Part shown: piece by piece, positions 1-8,704 of the stretch
Numbering within the stretch: the stretch's first letter is position 1
Layout of the letters: each line of letters begins with the position of its first letter
Assembly: GCF_040882075.1 (NCBI RefSeq)
Contig: NZ_JBBEBZ010000171.1
Coordinates: 1 to 64,000, forward strand
Source of the DNA: Nitriliruptor sp040882075
GTDB taxonomy: Bacteria > Actinomycetota > Nitriliruptoria > Nitriliruptorales > Nitriliruptoraceae
DNA length: 64,000 nucleotides
Reading direction: 5' to 3'
The notes under the pieces: model-generated
What the model was told of the DNA's origin: nothing
Databases searched by the model: none
Seen by the model: only the letters and a program-made list of their open reading frames with translations
Translations under genes and position numbers: made by a program

Positions 1-2
1 GC

Positions 3-260
3 CGCGGCTGGCACCAACAGCTCGACCCCCACGGGACCTACCGGCTCCGCCGCCGCGGCCGGACCTGGACCACCCAGCCCCGCCACGACCAGCAGCTCCC
101 ACCCCCGGGCGACCCCGCCACCGCCACCTCCGCCCGCGCTGGGCCCGCCGCTACACGCGCCGGACCGGGAGCGGCACGTGCAGGACCAGACCGCCCAGGC
201 GCTGACCGGCCGGAAGGTCATCGAGCGCCACCGGGACGGATCAGCTCACCGGAACCCTCC
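3..260 (+). other. possible 3' remnant of an HNH endonuclease gene
   Basis: In the third forward frame the first residues read as a Trp-His-x-x-Leu-Asp-x-His-Gly stretch (bases 9-35) followed by basic residues and a Trp-Thr-Thr segment. This resembles the C-terminal end of DUF222/HNH endonucleases common in actinobacteria. No stop codon closes the frame soon after, and the rest is Pro/Ala-rich, so it may be a decayed end or chance. Nothing else is recognisable between 260 and 500. Confidence 0.25.
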
Positions 261-502
261 CTCCCGTTCTGACCCCACCCGCCAGCCACCCCGTCCGGAC
301 CAACTCGTTGGGACCATCCGACCCGCCTCACCCGCCGATCACTCGGTCGCGCGGGCTCGAGGCGCGTGCCGAGCGAACGCCACCGTGCACACCGTTCTCG
401 ACCCTCACGTCGCTCGCCAGGCCGGCGCGAGCTCGGCAGCCGTTGGACGAGAGCCGTAGCCGCAGAGCCTCGAGGCCCGTCCGAGCATCCGAGGGCCACA
501 GG

Positions 503-508
503 TACCCT
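503..508 (+). promoter_or_regulatory. -10 box TACCCT, leaderless-type, SURF1
   Basis: A TANNNT box ends 6 nt before the GTG at 515, the spacing expected when transcription begins at the start codon. It favours GTG 515 over the ATG at 518. Confidence 0.45.
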
Positions 509-514
509 CCGGCG

Positions 515-1345
515 GTGATGCGCTCCCTCCTGCGTCCCGCTGCCCTCCTCTCCCACGTCCTCGTCCTGGCCGTGGTCGGTGTGCTCGTCACCCTCGGTCA
601 GTGGCAGCTGCAGCGGCTCGAGGAACGTCGGGCGCAGAACGAGCTGCTCGAGGAGCGGCTGGCCGCGGCCCCGCTGGACGTCGCTGACCTGGCCGCCGAC
701 AGCTCGATCGACGACGTCGCGCTCGAGTACCGGCGTGTCTCGGTGACGGGGATCTACCTGCCGGACGAGGAGCTGCTCCTCGAGGGCCGCTCGTACCAGG
801 GGCAGAGCGGCCGTGACTCGTTCGTCCCGCTCGAGCTCGACGACGGCACCCTCGTGCTGGTCCGGCGCGGTTGGGTCCCCCGCGAGCTCGGCCCGCCGCC
901 GCTCGCGGACGCGGCGCCACCCTCGGGCCCGGTGACCGTCCGGGGCTACCTCGAACGCAGCGTCCCCGAGCCCGGGTTCGGACCGAAGAACCCGCCCGAC
1001 GGTGAGCTGGCCGTCATCCAGGTCCCCGACATCGACCGCATCGCCGAGCAGCTGCCGGGCCCGACCTTCCCGATGATCGTGCGTCTGGTCGACCAGGATC
1101 CTCCTCCCGTCCGTGCGGAGGCGCTCGCTGAGCGCGGACTCGACGCCCTGCCGGCGGTGTACGAGCAGGTCCCGTTCGACGAGGGCAGCCACCTGTCCTA
1201 CACCCTGCAGTGGCACAGCTTCGCTTTGCTCGCACTCATCGCGTACGTGGCGTACTGGGTGAAGCGGCTGCGCGAGGCCGACGGCGCGACCGCGGACGGG
1301 GTCGCGCCCCCGTCCGAGCCAGCACGCAGCCCGACCGGGGTCTGA
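515..1345 (+). CDS. SURF1 family cytochrome oxidase biogenesis protein
   Basis: This 276-aa protein has the SURF1 layout: an N-terminal membrane helix (about residues 12-30) followed by a Gln-Trp-Gln-Leu motif typical of the family, a large extracytoplasmic domain, and a C-terminal helix near residues 235-255. SURF1 proteins assist haem a insertion into, or assembly of, cytochrome c oxidase. No oxidase genes are seen nearby. The start is GTG 515 or ATG 518; in-frame codons further upstream encode low-complexity residues and are unlikely to be translated. The gene ends 26 bp before a convergent lipid-modification operon. Confidence 0.85.
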   Translation: MMRSLLRPAALLSHVLVLAVVGVLVTLGQWQLQRLEERRAQNELLEERLAAAPLDVADLAADSSIDDVALEYRRVSVTGIYLPDEELLLEGRSYQGQSGRDSFVPLELDDGTLVLVRRGWVPRELGPPPLADAAPPSGPVTVRGYLERSVPEPGFGPKNPPDGELAVIQVPDIDRIAEQLPGPTFPMIVRLVDQDPPPVRAEALAERGLDALPAVYEQVPFDEGSHLSYTLQWHSFALLALIAYVAYWVKRLREADGATADGVAPPSEPARSPTGV

Positions 1346-1371
1346 ACCCGCCACCGCTGGTCGGTGTCGCG

Positions 1372-2430
1372 TCACGCCGCTCGTGTGAACCGGTGGTGGC
1401 TCACGTGCCACTCGTCGCCGCCGTCGAACGCGAACAGCTCCTCGCAGGCGACGTCGAACACCCGCCACCGGTGGAACCAGGCGGTCGCCGCGTCCGTCCC
1501 GTAGGTGTCCGCCAGTATCCGTACGGCCCGGTCCCGGTCGGCGTCGAGCCGGTCGAGCCACGCCCGCAGCGTGCGCGCGTAGTGCGTGCCCGACACCACC
1601 CAGTGGTCGTCGACGTCGAGTCCGCGGACCGAGTGCAGCAGCAGGTCGTCCGAAGGCATCAGCCCGCCGGTGAAGAAGTGGCGCGCCATCCAGTCCCCGT
1701 TGCCTCCCTGGTCGAAGGGGTAGGGGTCGGAGCGGTGCGCGAAGACGTGGACGAAGAGCTTGCCACCGGGACGCAGCCACGTCGCGATCCGCTCGGTGAG
1801 CCGGTGGTGGTTGCGCACGTGCTCGAACATCTCGACCGACACGACGCGGTCGAACGCCTCGCTCGGTAGCTCGAGGAGGTTCACGTCCTCCGTCAGGACC
1901 CGCACGTTGTCGAGGCCGCGGAGCGCCGCCTGCCTCTCGATGTGTTCGCGCTGGGTGTCGGAGTTCGAGACCGCGGTGATCCGGGAGGCCGGGTGGTTGG
2001 CTGCCATCCACAGGGTCAGTGACCCCCACCCGCACCCGAGCTCGAGCACGTCCTGACCGTCGACGAGCTGCGCACGATCGCAGGTGAGCCGCAGCATCGC
2101 CTCCTCGGCGCCAGCGAGGTCCTGCACCCCGGGGCCCCACCACCCGCTCGAGTACTTCAGGTGCGGTCCGAGCATCAGCTCGAACAGCTCGGTGGGGACC
2201 TCGTAGTGCTGCTCGTTGGCCTCGTCGGTCGCGATCGCCACCGGGGAACGCGACAGCTCGTCGAGCAGCGCGCGCTTACGTTCGGAGCGTGCCTCGGCTC
2301 CGCCGCGGGTGATCTCGGCGCGCCGCCGACGGAGCATGCGCCGGATGGCGGCGCGCAGCAGCGGATCGGGGAGGACGCCGCGGTCGATGACGGTGTCGAT
2401 GACCCGCGCGCCGATCGGCATCCGGCTCAC
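1372..2430 (-). CDS. cyclopropane-fatty-acid-synthase-like SAM methyltransferase
   Basis: 352-aa protein of the CFA synthase family, last gene of a four-gene operon. The SAM-binding motif is the VLELGCGWG stretch near residue 130, followed by a Glu-Met-Phe-Glu-His segment typical of these enzymes. They methylate or cyclopropanate unsaturated acyl chains in membrane phospholipids. It differs clearly from the preceding CFAS paralogue, so the two probably catalyse different steps or act on different lipids. The GTG start at 2430 overlaps the previous stop codon by 4 nt; an ATG 9 nt downstream is an alternative. Confidence 0.85.
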   Translation of the reverse strand: MSRMPIGARVIDTVIDRGVLPDPLLRAAIRRMLRRRRAEITRGGAEARSERKRALLDELSRSPVAIATDEANEQHYEVPTELFELMLGPHLKYSSGWWGPGVQDLAGAEEAMLRLTCDRAQLVDGQDVLELGCGWGSLTLWMAANHPASRITAVSNSDTQREHIERQAALRGLDNVRVLTEDVNLLELPSEAFDRVVSVEMFEHVRNHHRLTERIATWLRPGGKLFVHVFAHRSDPYPFDQGGNGDWMARHFFTGGLMPSDDLLLHSVRGLDVDDHWVVSGTHYARTLRAWLDRLDADRDRAVRILADTYGTDAATAWFHRWRVFDVACEELFAFDGGDEWHVSHHRFTRAA

Positions 2431-3764
2431 GCCACGCCCTCGTCGGACGCGACGCCCCGGAGCCTGCGTGGCGGCAGGTCGGCTTCGCGCACCGGCACCA
2501 GCTGTCGCCCGTAGGGACCGACGCCGAGCGTGCCGTTCATCGGACGGGTGAGCACGAGCTGCAGGTCGTTGATGTACCGCGCGAGGAAGGCTCCCTCGCA
2601 GTACGCGAGGTAGAACTCCCACATCCGCACGAACCGGTCGTCGAACCCGAGCGCGTGGACCTCGTCGACGTTGGCCAGGAACCGCTCGCGCCAGCGGCGC
2701 AGCGTCTCGGCGTAGTGGTGGCCGATGTTCTCGACGTGCTCGACGTAGAGCTCACCGTTGTCGCCCATCGAGCCGGCCATGGCCTCGAGGGAGGGCAGGT
2801 GTCCGCCGGGGAAGATGTAGCGCTGGATGAAGTCGGGGCGCCGCCGGTAGTTGTCGTACCGCTGCTCGGGGATGGTGATGACCTGGATCGCGGCCAGACC
2901 GTCGGGCGCGAGCAGCCGATCGATGGTCTCGAAGTAGGTGCCGAGGTAGCGGTGGCCGACCGCCTCCAGCATCTCGATCGACACGATCCGGTCGAACTGG
3001 CCACGGACCTCGCGGTAGTCGACGATCCGGATGTCGACGAGGTGATCGAGCCCCTCACGCATCATCCGGTCGCGGGCGTACGCGGCCTGTTCCTCGGACA
3101 GCGTGATCCCGGTGACCCGACAGCCGTAGGTACGTGCGACGTGGGAGGCGAACCCGCCCCAGCCGCAGCCGATCTCGAGCACGTGCGAGTCGGCGTCGAT
3201 CCGCACCTTCTGCGCGAGCCGGGCGTACTTGGCCTCCTGCGCCTCCTCGAGGGTCACGGTGGGGTCGGGGAAGTACGCCGCCGAGTAGGTCATCGTGTCG
3301 TCGAGGAACAGCGCGTACAGCTCGTTCGACAGGTCGTAGTGGGCTTCGACGTTCCGCTTGCTCTGCCCGAGCCGGTTGGCACGGACGCCGTGGATGAGCT
3401 TGTCACCGGCGATGTTGATGACCGCGGCCGGCGTGATGCGCCGGAGGGCGCGCCGGTTGGCGATCACGATCCGGATGAGGGACACCAGGTCCGATGAGCT
3501 CCACGAGCCGTCCATGTACGACTCGCCGACGCCGACCGACGCGCCACGGATCAACGAAATGAAGAAGCGCCAGTCGTGGACCTCGATCGTCGACCGCAGC
3601 TCGCTCGCGGTGTCGCCGAAGGTCCGCGTCCGCCCGTCGGGCAGCGTGAGCTCGAGCGCGCCGACCTGGAGCTGGGTCAACATGCCGGACACGGTGGCGA
3701 GCGCGCGGCGTTCCGATGCGGCCGGCGGCCGGGCGGTGGCGGTCACGAGGGTCGGTGCGGTCAC
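2427..3764 (-). CDS. cyclopropane-fatty-acyl-phospholipid synthase family protein
   Basis: 445-aa protein with the usual full CFA synthase layout: an N-terminal lipid-interacting domain (about 1-125) and a C-terminal Rossmann methyltransferase domain with VLEIGCGWGG and a Glu-Met-Leu-Glu-Ala-Val-Gly-His stretch. It transfers the SAM methyl group to the double bond of membrane acyl chains. The GTG start overlaps the stop of the DUF1365 gene by 4 nt (GTGA), so translation is probably coupled. The adjacency of FAD oxidoreductase, DUF1365 and CFAS genes is a recurrent arrangement in proteobacteria and actinobacteria, which supports a joint pathway. Confidence 0.88.
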   Translation of the reverse strand: MTAPTLVTATARPPAASERRALATVSGMLTQLQVGALELTLPDGRTRTFGDTASELRSTIEVHDWRFFISLIRGASVGVGESYMDGSWSSSDLVSLIRIVIANRRALRRITPAAVINIAGDKLIHGVRANRLGQSKRNVEAHYDLSNELYALFLDDTMTYSAAYFPDPTVTLEEAQEAKYARLAQKVRIDADSHVLEIGCGWGGFASHVARTYGCRVTGITLSEEQAAYARDRMMREGLDHLVDIRIVDYREVRGQFDRIVSIEMLEAVGHRYLGTYFETIDRLLAPDGLAAIQVITIPEQRYDNYRRRPDFIQRYIFPGGHLPSLEAMAGSMGDNGELYVEHVENIGHHYAETLRRWRERFLANVDEVHALGFDDRFVRMWEFYLAYCEGAFLARYINDLQLVLTRPMNGTLGVGPYGRQLVPVREADLPPRRLRGVASDEGVA

Positions 3765-4642
3765 GAGGCCAGCTCCTTCGAGGTCCGCTCCGGTTCGGTG
3801 ACGGGAGCCGTCGGGATGGCCGGGGAGACGGCCGTCCGATCGTGCACGAGCGGTAGCGAGGCGTCCACCGGTGGTTCGGGCTTGCGGAAGAACGGCGTCC
3901 GGAGCCGCCACAGGGTGACCGCCTGCCGGTGGATCAGGAACACGGTGCGCAGCGTCACCAGCGGGTAGCGCAGGAGCGTGCGGGCCAGGTTCGCGCCGGT
4001 CAGCTCGACCCGGTCACCCGTCTGGGTGGCGTCGAGGATCCGGCCGGACGCATCCGTCACGTCGATGTGCGCGAGGACCCGGTCCCCCGGAGGGGCGAAG
4101 ACGAAGTCGTAGGTGTGACCGTCGACCGGCAGGAACGGGGAGACGTGGAAGACCTTCGGTGCGCTCGCGCGGAGCGTCCCGTCGCCGCGGTGCTCGACGT
4201 GTTCGAGCAGGTAGCGGTGGGACTCGTCGAAGGTGTTGCGGACCTCGGCGACCACCAGCACCACGCGACCGTCCGCGTCGGAACAGAACCACCAGCTCAC
4301 CGGGTTGAACACGTGGCCGAGCACGCGCAGGCTGGTCAGGACCTGGACGCGTCCGGCTGGCAACGTGACACCACGGTCGGCGAGCCAGCGCGCGAGCTTG
4401 GCCCGGACCGGGACGTCGGCCGGACCGAGGTGATCGGTGTCGCGGAAGCTGGTCACCGCGCGCCGGCCGTACCCGAACCCGCGGACCTCACGGTCGAGGG
4501 CGGCCAGCTCGTCGACGTCGATGAGCGTCCAGTAGGAGCCGTAGCGGAAGGCGTTGCCTCGCGGCCGGTGTCGACGGTGACGCACGTCGCCCACGTACAG
4601 CGCGGAGCGCCGCTCGCTGGCTCCGCCGGTCCGCCGCGTCAC
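3761..4642 (-). CDS. DUF1365 family protein
   Basis: 293-aa member of DUF1365, a family of unknown activity regularly encoded between an FAD-dependent oxidoreductase and a CFA synthase. Family-like stretches are seen around Tyr-Val-Gly-Asp-Val-Arg-His near the N-terminus, the segment GHVFNPVSWWF, and the segment around FHVSPFLPVDG. A fatty-acid or lipid-modifying role is inferred from context only. The start is GTG 4642, sharing a GTGA overlap with the preceding stop. The C-terminal 30 residues are Pro/Ser-rich and probably disordered. Confidence 0.85.
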   Translation of the reverse strand: MTRRTGGASERRSALYVGDVRHRRHRPRGNAFRYGSYWTLIDVDELAALDREVRGFGYGRRAVTSFRDTDHLGPADVPVRAKLARWLADRGVTLPAGRVQVLTSLRVLGHVFNPVSWWFCSDADGRVVLVVAEVRNTFDESHRYLLEHVEHRGDGTLRASAPKVFHVSPFLPVDGHTYDFVFAPPGDRVLAHIDVTDASGRILDATQTGDRVELTGANLARTLLRYPLVTLRTVFLIHRQAVTLWRLRTPFFRKPEPPVDASLPLVHDRTAVSPAIPTAPVTEPERTSKELAS

Positions 4643-5925
4643 GCCGGCCACCTGACGCCGAGGTGGCTGACGGCTCGCACCGCCGACCACAACCCGTCCT
4701 CGTGGAAGCCGTACCGCTGGTAGGCGCCCACGTGGAAGGTCCGGCCGCGCCCGTTGAGCTCGTCCAAGCGGTCCTGGGTAGCCACCGCATCGGGGGAGAA
4801 CGTGGGGTGGGTGTAGTCGAGGCGCCGCAGCACCGACCCCTCCCGCGGGGCGGTCGAGGGGTTCAGGGTCACGACGTACTCGCGCGGCTCGTCGAGGGTC
4901 TGCAGCCGGTTCATGTGGTAGCTCAGCGACACGCGCTGGGACGGGGTGCGACAGTCGTCGAGCAGGTAGTTCCACGAGGCCCACGCCGCCCGCGACCGCG
5001 GCAGCAGGTCGGTGTCGGTGTGGAGGTAGGTGGCGTTGTCGCTGTAGCCCCAGGGGCCGAGCAGCTCCTTCTCGAGGCGGCTCGGGTCGGCCAGCATCCC
5101 GAGGGCCTCGTCGGCGTGGGTGGCGAGGACCACCGCATCGAACCGGGCCGTGGTGCCCGAGGCCGTACGGATCGTGACCCCGTCGGTGTCGCGCGCCACC
5201 GTCGCCACCCCATCACCGGTGTGGAGTCGGTCCGCGAAGGGCGCGGTCAGCGGGGCGATGTAGGAGGAGGTCCCGGCGACGACGGTCCGCCACGGGTGGT
5301 GGGTCCGCACGCCGAGGAGGCCGTGGTTGGTGAAGAAGCGCAGCAGGGTGCCGAGCGGGAAGGTCTCGATGTCCTGCGTTCCGGACGACCAGATGGCTGC
5401 GGCCATGGGCTGGAGGTAGTGGTGGCGGAAGCCGTGACCGAAGCCCGCGGTCCTGAGGAAGTGCCCGAGGGAGACCGAGGCGGCTCGGGGATCGTCCACG
5501 AGCCGCGACCCGAGTCGGTTGAACCGCGCGATGTCGGCGAGCATCCGCAGGTAGGAGGGCGAGGCGAGGTTGCGCGGCTGCGCCACGATCCCCCGGGCGC
5601 TGCCGGCGTACTCGAGGTCGCAGCGCTCGCACCGCAGCGACCACGACATGTCCGATGGTTGCGTCGCGACCCCGAGCTCGTCGAACAGGGCCACGAGGAG
5701 CGGGTAGGTCGTCTCGTTGTAGACGATGAAGCCGGTGTCGACCGGTAGTTCACCCTCGGTCCGTGAACGCGGGTCGGCAGGCGCGCCGGAGCGCGGCACC
5801 CGGACGGTGTGGGTGTGACCGCCGAGCCGCGGCTCACGTTCGAAGACGTGGACCTCGTGGTGGCGCGACAGCAGGTAGGCGCTGGCGAGCCCGGAGATCC
5901 CGGTCCCGATGACGGCGATCCGCAC
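4639..5925 (-). CDS. NAD(P)/FAD-dependent amine-oxidase-like oxidoreductase
   Basis: 428-aa flavoprotein, first gene of the CFAS operon. The N-terminus has the dinucleotide-binding motif GTGISG directly after the start, an Arg-Leu-Gly-Gly-His-Thr segment, and a later Ala-Thr-His-Ala-Asp segment typical of the phytoene-desaturase/amine-oxidase fold. In such operons it is thought to oxidise or desaturate the lipid substrate; the substrate is not evident here. GTG 5925 is chosen because a GGGAG ribosome site lies upstream and the fold begins immediately; an in-frame ATG at 6009 would add 28 unrelated residues. Confidence 0.85.
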   Translation of the reverse strand: MRIAVIGTGISGLASAYLLSRHHEVHVFEREPRLGGHTHTVRVPRSGAPADPRSRTEGELPVDTGFIVYNETTYPLLVALFDELGVATQPSDMSWSLRCERCDLEYAGSARGIVAQPRNLASPSYLRMLADIARFNRLGSRLVDDPRAASVSLGHFLRTAGFGHGFRHHYLQPMAAAIWSSGTQDIETFPLGTLLRFFTNHGLLGVRTHHPWRTVVAGTSSYIAPLTAPFADRLHTGDGVATVARDTDGVTIRTASGTTARFDAVVLATHADEALGMLADPSRLEKELLGPWGYSDNATYLHTDTDLLPRSRAAWASWNYLLDDCRTPSQRVSLSYHMNRLQTLDEPREYVVTLNPSTAPREGSVLRRLDYTHPTFSPDAVATQDRLDELNGRGRTFHVGAYQRYGFHEDGLWSAVRAVSHLGVRWPA

Positions 5926-6040
5926 GACGACGAACTCCCGGTGCGCGAGCCTCGGGCTCTCCGGGGCGTCCGGGCGGTTCGGGGCACGGGGGCTGGCCGG
6001 TTGGGCCACGCATCGGACGCGTGCGCACAGGAGCGAGTTC

Positions 6041-6122
6041 GGGAACGCGGCCGGGAACGCGGCCGGGAACGCGGCCGGAGCGCTCCGACCGGCCGGACCC
6101 CACCGGCCGGTACGGAGCGCTC
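6041..6122. repeat. 12-bp tandem repeat and palindrome cluster
   Basis: Three perfect 12-bp copies of GGGAACGCGGCC (6041-6076) run into the perfect palindrome CGGAGCGCTCCG (6076-6087). The blocks ACCGGCCGG and CGGAGCGCTC recur at 6102-6110 and 6113-6122. The cluster lies between the divergent lipid operon and the response-regulator gene, so it could carry operators for either; this is inference. Confidence 0.55.
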
Positions 6123-6192
6123 ACCGTGCCTCGCGTGCACACAGTGGACCGCGCCGGACGGCGCGAGGGAACCGTGGGACCACCGATCCAGC

Positions 6193-6213
6193 GGTGGTGG
6201 TGCTACCACCACC
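6193..6213. promoter_or_regulatory. perfect inverted repeat, possible operator
   Basis: GGTGGTGGT, three bases GCT, then ACCACCACC form a perfect 9-bp inverted repeat about 70 bp upstream of the -10 box of the regulator gene. No T-run follows, which argues against a terminator. It could bind a regulator or form a cruciform. Confidence 0.4.
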
Positions 6214-6284
6214 ATCCGGCGTCACGCTCAGCCAGCGGCCGACCGGCCGCGTGGGAGAGCCCACCCACCAGCGTCCGCCGCCTC

Positions 6285-6290
6285 TAGGGT
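6285..6290 (+). promoter_or_regulatory. -10 box TAGGGT for response regulator
   Basis: The TAGGGT hexamer lies 26 nt before the GTG start at 6317, leaving room for the GGGAGG ribosome site at 6306-6311. No clear -35 element is visible. Confidence 0.4.
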
Positions 6291-6316
6291 CCCGATCGGC
6301 CGGATGGGAGGGCCCC

Positions 6317-7009
6317 GTGGTGACCACCTTGCTGATCGCGGAGGACGACTACCTCGTGCGCGAAGGTGCACGCGCGGTCCTCGACGCGGTCGAGGGGCTC
6401 GAGGTGCGCGGGACGGCTGAGGGACCCGAGCAGCTGCTCGAGCTGCTGGCGCGCGACGCGGTCGACGTGGTCATCCTCGACATCCGGATGCCGCCCACCT
6501 ACACCACCGAGGGGATCGAGCTCGCGCGTCTCATCCGCCGCGACCACCCGGGCACGGGGATCGTGGTGCTCTCGCAGCACGCGGATCCGGAGTACGCCCT
6601 CGAGCTGCTCGAGGACGGGTCGAGCGGCGTCGCCTACCTGCTCAAGGAACGCCTCGGGGATGCTGACCGGCTGCTGCAGGCCATCGACGAGGTTCGCGCG
6701 GGCGGCTCGATGCTCGACCCGAAGATCGTGTCGGCCCTGCTCGAAGCGCAACGCCGACGCACCGCATCGCGTCTGGCCGGCCTGACCCCGCGCGAGCTCG
6801 AGGTCCTACGGCTGATGGCGTCGGGGAAGGGGAACGCCGCCATCGCCCGGGAGCTGACCATCGGCGACCGTTCCGTCGAGAAGCACTCCAACGCGATCTT
6901 CCGCAAGCTCGGGCTCTCCGAGGAGCTCGACCTCAACCGGCGTGTCGCTGCGGTCCTGTTCTACCTCCAACGAGGCGAGCTCGGGGACGCTCGGGGGGCC
7001 GACAGGTAG
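6317..7009 (+). CDS. NarL/LuxR-type response regulator
   Basis: 230-aa two-component regulator. The receiver domain (about 1-125) carries the acidic pair at residues 10-11, the phospho-acceptor Asp55 in VILDIRMPP, and a Lys in the LLKER segment. The C-terminal HTH (about 150-215) has the canonical Leu-Thr-Pro-Arg-Glu-Leu-Glu-Val-Leu start. GTG 6317 or 6320 follows a GGAGG site. The cognate partner is very probably the convergent NarL-family histidine kinase, whose 3' end is antisense to the HTH coding region here. Confidence 0.9.
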   Translation: MVTTLLIAEDDYLVREGARAVLDAVEGLEVRGTAEGPEQLLELLARDAVDVVILDIRMPPTYTTEGIELARLIRRDHPGTGIVVLSQHADPEYALELLEDGSSGVAYLLKERLGDADRLLQAIDEVRAGGSMLDPKIVSALLEAQRRRTASRLAGLTPRELEVLRLMASGKGNAAIARELTIGDRSVEKHSNAIFRKLGLSEELDLNRRVAAVLFYLQRGELGDARGADR

Positions 7010-8704
7010 GAGGGCGGTCACGCGCGTGCCCTCCCCCGGCGCTGCGACGATGCGCAGGCTCCCCCCGAGGGCGTTGACGCGGTCGCGCAGGTTCTGCAGA
7101 CCCCCGGTGCGCTCGAGCGCGGCCGGATCGAACCCGCGACCCGCATCCGCGACCTCGATCCGGAGCGAGTCGGCCTCGAGGGTGACCTGCACGTCGATGC
7201 GGTCGGCGTCTGCGTGCTTGAGGGCGTTGGTCACGGCCTCGGAGGCGAGGAAGTACGCCCCGGCCTCGACCACCTCGTCGAGGCGTGGGAGCGGATCGGG
7301 GTGCAGCCGCACCACCACCTCGACCTCGGTCCGGGCGGCGAGGCTCCGGATCGCGCCACCGAGACCCCGGTCGCGCAGGATCGAGGGGTAGAGCGCCCGG
7401 GCGGTCGCCCGGAGCTCGTCGAGGACCTCGTCGATCGCGGCGGCGAGCTCGCGGGTCACGGCGTCGACCGCATCCGGATCGCGCTCGATACGCCCCCGGC
7501 AGGCCCCGACCTGCATCCGCAGGACGACCAGACGTTGCTGGATGCCGTCGTGCAGGTCGAGCGCGAGGCGCTGACGCTCCCGGTCGCCGGAGCCGACGAC
7601 CCGACGTGCCGCCTCCTGGAGCGCCTCGGCCTGCTGGCCGATGACCAGCAGCTGTGCCCGGAGCGCCCGACGCATGCGTTCGAGCGCCTCGCTCAGCTGC
7701 CCGATCTCATCCTGGCCGGTGACCTGGAACGGTTCGTCGAGCTGACCGCCGGCGATGGCTCGGGCCGTGCGCGTCAGGCGGACCAGCGGCCGGGTCAGCG
7801 CGGTCGCGAAGGCCAGCGCGAGCACCCCACCGATCAGCAGGAACAGCACCACCATCAGCGATCGGTACCGGGCGAGACGCGCGTCGAGCGGCGCCAGGGG
7901 GTCGTCGAGCAGCAGCCCGACGTGGGCCGGTGATCCCCACGCGTCCGCGGTGGCGATCGGCAGGTACTGCACCAGGCGGTCACCGTCGGCCGACTCGTGC
8001 ACGCCCGGCTCGGTCACGTCACCCGATGGCGTCCTCACGTCCGGCGCATCGTCCTCGACGGTCGAGGCGACCACGGCGCCGCCGACGATCAGCTCGACGT
8101 CGGCCACGCCCACGAGGTCGCGGACCCCGCGTGCGTACTCACGGTCGAGCTCGCTGCCCACCACGAGCACGGAGAAGTGGCCGCCGTCGGTGAAGGGCAG
8201 CGAGTAGACCACCCCCCAGCCGGCGGCCCGTCCCTGGACGTCCTCGAGGGGGACCACGCGTCGCTGCCCGCGTCGCGAGGCCAGGTCCGCGACCAGGGCG
8301 CCATCATCGACCGGTGGCACCGACACGCGGGACCGTCGCGGCGGCTCGAGCTGGGGGGCGCCGGAGTCGAGGTCGAACGCCTCCGCCAGGGTGAAGCGTC
8401 CCGCGAGGCGGGCCACGCTGGTGGCGTTGAGCAACGCCCGGGCACTGTCGCCCTGGATCTGCGCCTGCTGGACGAACGCCGTCAGGCTCCGGACCGTGCC
8501 GGTCTCCTCGCCGCGGAGCTGGTTGCGGTAGGCGGCCGTCTGCTCCGCGGTGAGCTCGCGCGCTCGGGACTCGAGCTCGGAGCGGGTCAGGTTCGACGAG
8601 ACCAGCAGCGTGGCGAGGCTCGCGAGGGCCAGGACGGCGACGAACGCGCCGAACAACTTCGGCGCCAGGGAGCGCACGAGCCACGAACCCCCGGCGGATG
8701 TCAC
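6806..8704 (-). CDS. NarL-family sensor histidine kinase with extracytoplasmic sensor domain
   Basis: 632-aa membrane kinase. TM1 is at about 16-38, an extracytoplasmic sensor of about 240 residues follows, TM2 is at about 282-303, then HAMP (to about 350), a HisKA_3 domain with His385 in DLHDG, and an HATPase domain with ASEAVTNALKHA (488-498). The fold should end near residue 568, yet the frame continues for about 65 acidic and low-complexity residues that are entirely antisense to the regulator HTH region. The GTG start overlaps the stop of the solute-binding lipoprotein gene by 4 nt, so sensor and lipoprotein are probably co-translated. Confidence 0.88.
   Translation of the reverse strand: MTSAGGSWLVRSLAPKLFGAFVAVLALASLATLLVSSNLTRSELESRARELTAEQTAAYRNQLRGEETGTVRSLTAFVQQAQIQGDSARALLNATSVARLAGRFTLAEAFDLDSGAPQLEPPRRSRVSVPPVDDGALVADLASRRGQRRVVPLEDVQGRAAGWGVVYSLPFTDGGHFSVLVVGSELDREYARGVRDLVGVADVELIVGGAVVASTVEDDAPDVRTPSGDVTEPGVHESADGDRLVQYLPIATADAWGSPAHVGLLLDDPLAPLDARLARYRSLMVVLFLLIGGVLALAFATALTRPLVRLTRTARAIAGGQLDEPFQVTGQDEIGQLSEALERMRRALRAQLLVIGQQAEALQEAARRVVGSGDRERQRLALDLHDGIQQRLVVLRMQVGACRGRIERDPDAVDAVTRELAAAIDEVLDELRATARALYPSILRDRGLGGAIRSLAARTEVEVVVRLHPDPLPRLDEVVEAGAYFLASEAVTNALKHADADRIDVQVTLEADSLRIEVADAGRGFDPAALERTGGLQNLRDRVNALGGSLRIVAAPGEGTRVTALLPVGPPSVPELASLEVEQDRSDTPVEVELLGEPELAEDRVGVLLDGTVADGQLPGDGGVPLPRRHQP

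Noticed and set aside
218..2143. A 641-codon reverse frame across the SURF1 and methyltransferase region
   Set aside because: It lies antisense to SURF1 and in another frame of the methyltransferase, is Arg/Gly/Pro-rich and has no family features; a typical shadow of GC-rich coding sequence.
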